Shown: positions 58,377-64,000 of the stretch, piece by piece | Position numbering within the stretch: the first letter of the stretch is position 1 | How the letters are laid out: every line of letters starts with the position of its first letter | From: Anaerolentibacter hominis | GTDB taxonomy: Bacteria; Bacillota; Clostridia; Lachnospirales; Lachnospiraceae | Assembly: GCF_032380675.1 (NCBI RefSeq) | Contig: NZ_JAWDIX010000001.1 | Coordinates: forward strand, 1,550,001 to 1,614,000 | Direction: 5' to 3' | Length of the DNA stretch: 64,000 bases | Notes under the pieces: generated by a model | What the model saw: the letters and a program-made list of their open reading frames with translations, nothing else | The model's database searches: none | Told to the model about the DNA's origin: nothing | Made by a program: the position numbers and the translations under genes

Positions 58377-59807
58377 ATGAACAAATCAACGATGGAAGAA
58401 CAATTATCGAAGGGGAAGATACTGCCGCTGCTGCTTAGACTGGCCGCGCCGATTACCATCGCGCAGATCGTAAACGCGCTCTACAATATCGTGGACCGCA
58501 TCTACATCGGCCAGATGCCGGGAGTAGGCAGCATCTCACTGACCGGACTCGGCCTTACGCTGCCTGTTATCATGATGATAACCGCGTTCAGCAATCTGAT
58601 CGGCATGGGCGGCGCTCCGCTTTTGTCCATTCGCATGGGGGCGGGCGATAAAGAGACCGCAGGGAAACTGGAAGGAAATTCTCTGACACTGCTGCTGATG
58701 ATCGGCGCTGCTATCACTGTGATTGGTATTGTATTCTGTGAACCAATTATGGTTTTATTTGGCGCAAGTCCGGACTCGCTGCCCTACGCCGTATCCTATC
58801 TGAGAATCTACCTGATTGGTACGATTCCCGTTATGATCAGCCTGGGTATGAATTCGTTTCTGAATGCACAGGGACTTACCTTTCTGGGTACAATGACAAT
58901 CGCAATCGGCGCCGTCGTCAATATTATCCTGGACCCGATTTTTATCTATGTGTTCCACATGGGAATTGCAGGCGCCGCACTGGCCTCTGTAATCGCTCAG
59001 ACGATATCGGCTCTCTGGGTATTGTATTCCCTGAACTTTTCGAAAAAGATTACGATTAAACTCAAATGGTCCGATCTGATTGTCACACTGAAAAATGTAA
59101 AGGCGATCTGTTCCCTGGGAGTCTCCACATTCATATTCAGCATCAATGAAAGCCTGATTCAGATTTATTTTATCTGGCTTCTGCGTCTGGGCGCGCCGGA
59201 TATTCCAACCGGGGATGCTTACATAGGAGCTCTGGCGATTATCAGCAGCTTAAACCAGGTGTTTTTCATGCCTTTGAAGGGAATTGTACAGGGTGCCCAG
59301 CCGATTGTGGGTTACTGTTACGGGGCGAAAAATTATAAACGGCTGCACAAGGCGATTAACTATGCCAGGGTCTGTTCCATCGTGTGTGCCACGGTGCTCT
59401 CCGGCATTATGCTGCTGTTTCCCGGACAGGTGGCCAGGCTGTTTACTTCCGACACGGTGTTGATCGGATTGTGCCACACGACAATTCGGCTCTATTTCTG
59501 TATGAACTTCGTAATCGGCATGCAGATGGTCAACCAGAACATGTTTATCGCGATGGGCAATACGAAATACTCCTTCTTCTTCGGCATTTTCCGGAAGGTA
59601 TTGCTGGGAGCGCCCTTCGCGCTTATCTTTACCCTTATTTTCGGCGTATATGGCGTGTTTATGGCAGAACCGGTTTCCAATACGATTTCCGTCGTTGTCA
59701 CCTATATTGTATTCAGTAAATTTATGAAGAAGGTAAAAGCAGAATGTGAGGCGGTAAGTCCAGGTTCGGAGGAACCGGGCGCCATTACGGCAAAAGCCGC
59801 TTTATAA
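58377..59807 (+). CDS. MATE-family multidrug/metabolite efflux transporter
   Basis: 476 residues with twelve predicted membrane segments in two similar halves. An ion-driven exporter. Typical pieces are L-R-L-A-A-P-I-T-I-A-Q-I near 20, Y-N-I-V-D-R-I-Y-I-G near 36, L-N-A-Q-G near 162-166 and Q-G-A-Q-P-I-V-G-Y near 303-311. AGGAGGG precedes the ATG. Close to MepA/DinF-like branches. The LysR gene just upstream suggests regulated expression. Confidence 0.93.
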   Translation: MNKSTMEEQLSKGKILPLLLRLAAPITIAQIVNALYNIVDRIYIGQMPGVGSISLTGLGLTLPVIMMITAFSNLIGMGGAPLLSIRMGAGDKETAGKLEGNSLTLLLMIGAAITVIGIVFCEPIMVLFGASPDSLPYAVSYLRIYLIGTIPVMISLGMNSFLNAQGLTFLGTMTIAIGAVVNIILDPIFIYVFHMGIAGAALASVIAQTISALWVLYSLNFSKKITIKLKWSDLIVTLKNVKAICSLGVSTFIFSINESLIQIYFIWLLRLGAPDIPTGDAYIGALAIISSLNQVFFMPLKGIVQGAQPIVGYCYGAKNYKRLHKAINYARVCSIVCATVLSGIMLLFPGQVARLFTSDTVLIGLCHTTIRLYFCMNFVIGMQMVNQNMFIAMGNTKYSFFFGIFRKVLLGAPFALIFTLIFGVYGVFMAEPVSNTISVVVTYIVFSKFMKKVKAECEAVSPGSEEPGAITAKAAL

Positions 59808-59818
59808 TTTCTCACAGG

Positions 59819-59853
59819 AAAGGGACCCGTTCATTTGAACCGGTCCCTTTTTA
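59819..59853 (+). terminator. Rho-independent terminator of the MATE gene
   Basis: AAGGGACC and GGTCCCTT enclose GTTCA/GAAC pairing, followed by TTTTT. It may also slow the convergent HIT transcript. Confidence 0.85.
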
Positions 59854-59874
59854 TCGTCCGTTTACCCCTATCTG

Positions 59875-60303
59875 TTACAGCTGCTCTTCGATCGCAGCCT
59901 TTAAGTCAGCAATCATCTTTGCATATTCTTCCTCGGACGGATAATATTTATCCGGGAACATCTGGAATACGCCGCCCCACTCATCTTTGTCCTTATACTT
60001 AGGAACCAGATGGAAGTGAAGATGATGGCCGGTATCGCCATATGCACCATAATTCACCTTATCCGGATGGTATACCTTATGTATTGCTCTGGATACGATA
60101 GCCAGATCATTAAAAAAATCATTTCTCTCTTCATCGGAAAGCTCAATAAATTCTCCCACGTGCTCATGGTGAGCCAGCACACATCTGCCGTATTTACTCT
60201 GCTCTTTGAACAGATAAACAATACCCGTTTTCAGTTCACAGATGGGCAGCGCCCAGGTTACCGCTTCTCCCTTTACACAATATCCGCAGTTTGGATCTTT
60301 CAT
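59875..60303 (-). CDS. HIT-family nucleotide-binding protein
   Basis: 142 residues from the ATG at 60303, which follows GGAAG; a longer frame is possible but has no better site. The histidine triad is G-H-H-L-H-F-H-L-V near 91-99, which attacks the alpha-phosphate of nucleotide conjugates. C-G-Y-C near 6-9 is the zinc half-site of Hint/HIT relatives, and H-H-E-H near 44 may join it. Acts in the cytosol on AMP-lysine or dinucleoside polyphosphates; the substrate is unknown. Confidence 0.92.
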   Translation of the reverse strand: MKDPNCGYCVKGEAVTWALPICELKTGIVYLFKEQSKYGRCVLAHHEHVGEFIELSDEERNDFFNDLAIVSRAIHKVYHPDKVNYGAYGDTGHHLHFHLVPKYKDKDEWGGVFQMFPDKYYPSEEEYAKMIADLKAAIEEQL

Positions 60304-60479
60304 ATTTTTCTTCCATGCATTTTGCTTTTGTTTTCTGTTGAAAGAATGACAGCATTGCATGGCCTCCATTCTTCTTTTTTTCTTTCAACGCTGACATTTC
60401 CGGTATTCCGGTTCCTATATTATACCATAACTAAAAACGTTATGGTACCCCTCCGGGGGGATGTACACTTCGCGCACTG

Positions 60480-60498
60480 GATAAGGCCTGCGGCCTTA
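60480..60498. repeat. small GC-rich hairpin upstream of the HIT gene
   Basis: ATAAGGCC-TGC-GGCCTTAT, widened by GCGC sequences on either side. It is between the HIT gene and the tRNA-Leu terminator; no T run. Confidence 0.6.
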
Positions 60499-60524
60499 TG
60501 CGCTCCGGTCACTATCTTTACAAC

Positions 60525-60562
60525 AAAAAAAATAGCCTTCTATGAAAGAAGACTATTTTTTC
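60525..60562 (-). terminator. Rho-independent terminator of tRNA-Leu
   Basis: On the minus strand AAAAAATAGTCTTCT pairs with AGAAGGCTATTTTTT, followed by further T's, starting eight bases after the tRNA. Confidence 0.88.
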
Positions 60563-60569
60563 TATAAAG

Positions 60570-60653
60570 TGCAGGAAAAGGGACTTGAACCCTCATGATA
60601 TTGCTATCACACGGACCTGAACCGTGCGCGTCTGCCAATTCCGCCATTCCTGC
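60570..60653 (-). tRNA. tRNA-Leu (anticodon CAG)
   Basis: 84 bases. The acceptor stem GCAGGAA pairs with TTCCTGC, then discriminator A; CCA is not encoded. The anticodon stem CACGG/CCGTG holds loop TTCAGGT, so the anticodon is CAG and reads CUG. A long variable arm (GATAGCAATATC) marks a class II tRNA, and the T loop is GGTTCAAGTCC. Confidence 0.96.
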
Positions 60654-60740
60654 GTGCTTAATTATACTAACATTAAGACATGCAAATGTCAACACCCTGA
60701 ACGCAAAAAATTATATTTTTTTCCAAATTACATGCACAAT

Positions 60741-61412
60741 TTAACCAATTAGCAGATCAAGCAGTTCTTCATAGGAATCTACGATATAGTCAGCGCCGTA
60801 TTCTTCCAGTTCTTCTCTTCCGCCGTAACCGAAGGTAACGCCGATAACATCAATACCGATCAGATGTCCGCCTTCCACATCGTGCTTTCTGTCGCCGACC
60901 AGGACCACCTTGTCAAGCTCCGGAATGTCATCGAACATAGCCAGCGTGTCCGCCACTACTTCCGCTTTCTTTAAACGGTTTGTCTCCAGGTTCCCGCCCA
61001 GGATATGATGAAAATAACTGGAAATCTGAAAATAGTCCGCGATTCTCTGGACAAATTTGGTGGGCTTGCTGCTGGCCGTGGCCAGGATAAATCCCTCCAC
61101 CCTCAGATTGGAAAGACACCAGTCCGCCAGAGGATACAGCTTGTTCTCTTTCCATCCCTGCCGGTCATAATACTCTCTGTATAACCGTATGGCATCCGTG
61201 ATATCTTCCTCTGAAAAGTGGGGCGCTGCCTCGGGGAAAGACTCTTCCAGAGGCGGACCCGCATATTGATACAGCTCCTTGTAATCATCAATGACTACCC
61301 CCTTCTCCTTCAGCGCAAACTGCATCGCCTTGGCAATTCCCGCTCCGGAATCACAGATTGTGCCGTCCAGGTCAAATAAAATATAATCATATTGCTTCTT
61401 GCTTGTCCCCAT
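60741..61412 (-). CDS. HAD-superfamily phosphatase, phosphoglycolate phosphatase-like
   Basis: 223 residues. The nucleophile motif is F-D-L-D-G-T near 13-18, motif II is A-T-A-S-S-K-P near 111-117, and motif III/IV is V-G-D-R-K-H-D-V near 171-178. The helical cap between residues 20 and 90 is of the type seen in Gph/PpaX proteins. It dephosphorylates a small phosphate ester; phosphoglycolate is only one possibility. GGAGATAG precedes the ATG. It stands alone between tRNA-Leu and carB. Confidence 0.9.
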   Translation of the reverse strand: MGTSKKQYDYILFDLDGTICDSGAGIAKAMQFALKEKGVVIDDYKELYQYAGPPLEESFPEAAPHFSEEDITDAIRLYREYYDRQGWKENKLYPLADWCLSNLRVEGFILATASSKPTKFVQRIADYFQISSYFHHILGGNLETNRLKKAEVVADTLAMFDDIPELDKVVLVGDRKHDVEGGHLIGIDVIGVTFGYGGREELEEYGADYIVDSYEELLDLLIG

Positions 61413-61510
61413 ATTCTATCTCCGCTATTCGTAATAATAAGCCTTACAGGCTTTACATGATTTTAAGTATACACCACAAAAGCCGCCTGAGGCAACAAAA
61501 AGATAGCAGA

Positions 61511-61535
61511 AAGGATGCCGCCGCGGCGGCATCCT
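61511..61535 (-). terminator. terminator of carB
   Basis: AGGATGCCGCC-GC-GGCGGCATCCT is a very strong stem. On the minus strand it is followed by TTCTGC and then TTTTT a little further on, about 40 bases past the carB stop. Confidence 0.65.
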
Positions 61536-61574
61536 CCTATTATCCACTGAAATTCTTCTATATTATATCTGTAT

Positions 61575-64000
61575 TTATAGTTGGGCAATATCCACCAGGG
61601 TAATGTCGGAAGCATCTGTCTCCAGACTGGTCAGCAGCGCGTTTGCCGTATCCAGGGAAGTCAGGCATGTCACTCCCGTCTCTATGGAAACACGGCGGAT
61701 CAGGAAGCCGTCCCTGGATTTGTCTCTTCCCTGTGTGGGGGTATCAATGACCAGATCAATTTCATGTCCCAGGAGCAAATCCATCAGGTTGGGGGAATCC
61801 TGTTCGATTTTATTAACCGGAACAGCATGGACCCCATTTTCTTTCAGGACCCTGGCCGTACTTCTTGTGGCGTATATTTCATAGCCCAGAGCTTCAAACC
61901 GCCTTCCCACCTCCACGGCCTCCGGTTTGTCCGCATCCTTCACCGTAATAATCATCTTTTTATGCTTCGGCAGTTTGATCCCCGCTCCCAGGAATGCTTT
62001 ATAAAGCGCCTCATTAAAGTTCTCCGAGATACCCAGGCATTCACCGGTAGACTTCATTTCCGGTCCCAGAGAAATCTCTGCTCCCCGAAGTTTTTCAAAT
62101 GAGAATACCGGCATCTTGATCGCTATATACCTAGATACAGGCTGGAGGCCGGGATCATAGCCCATATCCTTTATTTTCCCGCCCAGGATAGCCCTGGAGG
62201 CCAGATCTACAATGGGTATACCGGTTACCTTGCTGATATAGGGCACCGTTCTGGAAGACCTGGGATTTACCTCGATGACGTAGACCTCATCCTCATAGAC
62301 AATAAACTGTATATTAATAAGTCCCACCACATGAAGTGCTCTTGCCAGACTCCTGGTATAGGTTTCAATCACCCTCTGAATCCGGGGCGTCAGACTCTGG
62401 GCGGGATACACAGATATACTGTCGCCGGAGTGGATACCAGCCCGCTCCACATGCTCCATAATGCCCGGAATCAAAATCTCTTCCCCGTCACAGACTGCAT
62501 CCACTTCTACTTCCAGGCCCATCAGATACTTATCGACCAGAATAGGATGCTCCTGTACATTCAAATTAATAATCTCCATAAATTCCCGGATATCATCGTC
62601 CGAGATGGCAATCTGCATTCCCTGTCCGCCCAGCACATAAGAGGGACGCACCAGGACCGGATATCCCAGCTCTTTTGCTGCCGCTATGGCTTCCTCCGCA
62701 GTAAATACTGTCTTTCCCGCCGGCCTTGGAATACAGCACTGCTCCAGTATCTCATCAAACCGTTCACGGTCCTCGGCTGCGTCCACGTTCTCCGCAGAGG
62801 TTCCCAGGATCTTCACGCCCATTTTCAGAAGTGCTTCTGTCAGTTTGATCGCCGTCTGTCCGCCGAACTGTACCACGGCCCCGTCCGGCTTCTCCAGATC
62901 CACGATGGATTCCACGTCTTCCGGTGTGAGCGGTTCAAAATACAGCTTATCCGCGATATCAAAGTCTGTACTCACCGTCTCCGGGTTATTATTGACAATG
63001 ATTGTTTCATATCCGCTTCGTTTCAGAGACCAGGTGCAGTGTACTGAACAATAGTCAAATTCAATCCCCTGTCCGATCCGGATGGGACCAGAACCCAGCA
63101 CCAGGACTTTTTTCTTTTCCTCGTTCCGTCTGGCTTCACACTCCCCGTCAAAGCAGGAATAATAATACGGGGTGCTTGCGGCAAATTCCGCCGCACAGGT
63201 ATCCACCATTTTATAAGAAGCAACAATGCCGTTCTCCAGTCTCATTGCCCTTATGTCCCGCTCTGATTTCCCAGTATACCCGGCAATCACCCGGTCCGGA
63301 TATTCCAGCCTCTTGGCCTCTTTCAGCAGTTCTATCGTCAGCGGTTCCTTCTTTAACCGCTGCTCCATCTCCACCAGAACGGCAATCTTATCCAGAAACC
63401 ATTCGTCGATCATGGTAATGGCGTGTATCGTTTCGAGGGATGTCCCCCTGCGGAGCGCTTCCGCGATGACAAACAGTCTTCTGTCGTCGATCCGGTATAG
63501 ATAATCGTGCAGCTTCTCATCCGATATGCCGGAGTAACCGCCGTAATCCAGGCTGTATATGTTCTGCTCCAGAGAACGGACCGCCTTCATGAGCGCTCCC
63601 TCAAAACTGGTGCAAATGCTCATCACCTCACCGGTTGCTTTCATCTGGGTGGTCAGCGTTCTCTTCGCCATGATAAATTTGTCAAAGGGCCATTTGGGTA
63701 TTTTTACAACCACATAGTCAAGAGCCGGCTCAAAGCTTGCATACGTCTTGCCTGTAATGGCATTTTTAATTTCATCCAGCGTATAGCCCAGGGCTATCTT
63801 GGCGGCCACCTTTGCAATCGGATATCCGGTTGCCTTGGATGCCAGGGCTGAGGAACGGCTGACCCTGGGATTTACTTCAATGACACAATATTCAAAAGAT
63901 TCTGGATGTAAGGCATACTGGACATTACAGCCGCCGGTAATATTCAGCTCCGAAATGATATTCATCGCAGAACTGCGCAGCATCTGATATTCTTTGTCCC
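61575..64000 (-). CDS. carB: carbamoyl-phosphate synthase large subunit (3' part; gene runs off the window)
   Basis: About 808 C-terminal residues. The frame is open to the window edge (D-K-E-Y-Q-M-L-R at the border), so the first 260 or so residues are outside. CarB makes carbamoyl phosphate for pyrimidines and arginine. Visible are the end of the first ATP-grasp half (E-V-N-P-R-V-S-R-S-S-A-L), the oligomerisation domain, the second ATP-grasp half (G-S-G-P-I-R-I-G-Q-G-I-E-F near 300 of this part, R-P-S-Y-V-L-G-G-Q-G-M) and the C-terminal allosteric domain. The first half has V-S-R where many enzymes have L-S-R, a conservative change. Confidence 0.96.
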   Translation of the reverse strand, partial: DKEYQMLRSSAMNIISELNITGGCNVQYALHPESFEYCVIEVNPRVSRSSALASKATGYPIAKVAAKIALGYTLDEIKNAITGKTYASFEPALDYVVVKIPKWPFDKFIMAKRTLTTQMKATGEVMSICTSFEGALMKAVRSLEQNIYSLDYGGYSGISDEKLHDYLYRIDDRRLFVIAEALRRGTSLETIHAITMIDEWFLDKIAVLVEMEQRLKKEPLTIELLKEAKRLEYPDRVIAGYTGKSERDIRAMRLENGIVASYKMVDTCAAEFAASTPYYYSCFDGECEARRNEEKKKVLVLGSGPIRIGQGIEFDYCSVHCTWSLKRSGYETIIVNNNPETVSTDFDIADKLYFEPLTPEDVESIVDLEKPDGAVVQFGGQTAIKLTEALLKMGVKILGTSAENVDAAEDRERFDEILEQCCIPRPAGKTVFTAEEAIAAAKELGYPVLVRPSYVLGGQGMQIAISDDDIREFMEIINLNVQEHPILVDKYLMGLEVEVDAVCDGEEILIPGIMEHVERAGIHSGDSISVYPAQSLTPRIQRVIETYTRSLARALHVVGLINIQFIVYEDEVYVIEVNPRSSRTVPYISKVTGIPIVDLASRAILGGKIKDMGYDPGLQPVSRYIAIKMPVFSFEKLRGAEISLGPEMKSTGECLGISENFNEALYKAFLGAGIKLPKHKKMIITVKDADKPEAVEVGRRFEALGYEIYATRSTARVLKENGVHAVPVNKIEQDSPNLMDLLLGHEIDLVIDTPTQGRDKSRDGFLIRRVSIETGVTCLTSLDTANALLTSLETDASDITLVDIAQL

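Overview
The window is ordinary chromosome of a spore-forming Clostridia bacterium, most likely of the Lachnospiraceae. Pointers are an alpha/beta-type small acid-soluble spore protein, a Gram-positive LexA box (GAAC-N4-GTTC) in the recA promoter, a glmS self-cleaving ribozyme, the rho-rpmE-DUF1385-prmC-prfA and tig-clpP-clpX-lon-engB gene orders, a single-chain PurL of about 1250 residues, a DUF4364 gene, and strong AGGAGG-type ribosome sites with several TTG and GTG starts. No species can be named from the sequence alone. No prophage, integrase, transposase gene or CRISPR array was seen.

Layout. 1-7.2 kb: NUDIX hydrolase, class I aminotransferase, a repeat-bearing DUF4397 protein, then recA-recX-rny (all minus except DUF4397) and a small unknown gene. 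7.2-11.2 kb: glmS (plus) behind a 670-base leader holding the glmS ribozyme, then an AraC regulator and a VOC protein. 11.3-17.7 kb (minus): a compact ABC-type ATPase fused to an AlbA_2 domain, DegV, NAD synthetase, a diaminopimelate decarboxylase-like enzyme and an orphan AbrB protein in an AT-rich pocket. 17.8-22.1 kb (plus): a type IIA topoisomerase pair (parE-parC). 22.1-28.2 kb: nucleoside hydrolase, esterase, PNPOx-like protein, TrmO, a MerR regulator, and, divergently, a class D beta-lactamase-like lipoprotein and a GNAT protein. 28.3-34.5 kb (minus): rho, rpmE, DUF1385, prmC, prfA, trmH. 35-37.6 kb (plus): malic enzyme, radical SAM protein, DUF4364. 37.7-46.9 kb (minus): DegV, engB, lon, clpX, clpP, tig, glmM. 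47-52 kb: a SASP gene, a repeat-rich gap, a GNAT gene, an apparently broken cell-wall amidase, an AGCS symporter and an ArsR/DJ-1 pair. 52-64 kb: purL, a PrsA/SurA-like lipoprotein, a LysR/MATE pair, HIT, tRNA-Leu(CAG), a HAD phosphatase and the 3' part of carB, which runs off the window.

Working together: glmS and glmM supply two successive steps towards UDP-GlcNAc, glmS under ribozyme feedback. The tig-clpP-clpX-lon block is a folding and proteolysis unit, prmC-prfA-rpmE-rho a translation/termination unit, and recA-recX an SOS unit with a visible LexA operator.

The most unusual material is non-coding. A modular family of palindromic repeats occurs three times (11.2, 24.7 and 52.0 kb), built from an 87-bp structured module and a separate CAAGTACGCC/GGCGTACTTG palindrome. 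A tandem 115-bp structured repeat at 47.7 kb shows pair-preserving differences between its copies. Three 37-bp tandem repeats lie between clpX and clpP. Among proteins, the ATPase-AlbA_2 fusion with an Asn in place of the usual Walker B Glu and the amidase with a broken signal-peptide region deserve a second look. I saw no convincing multi-gene novel system.
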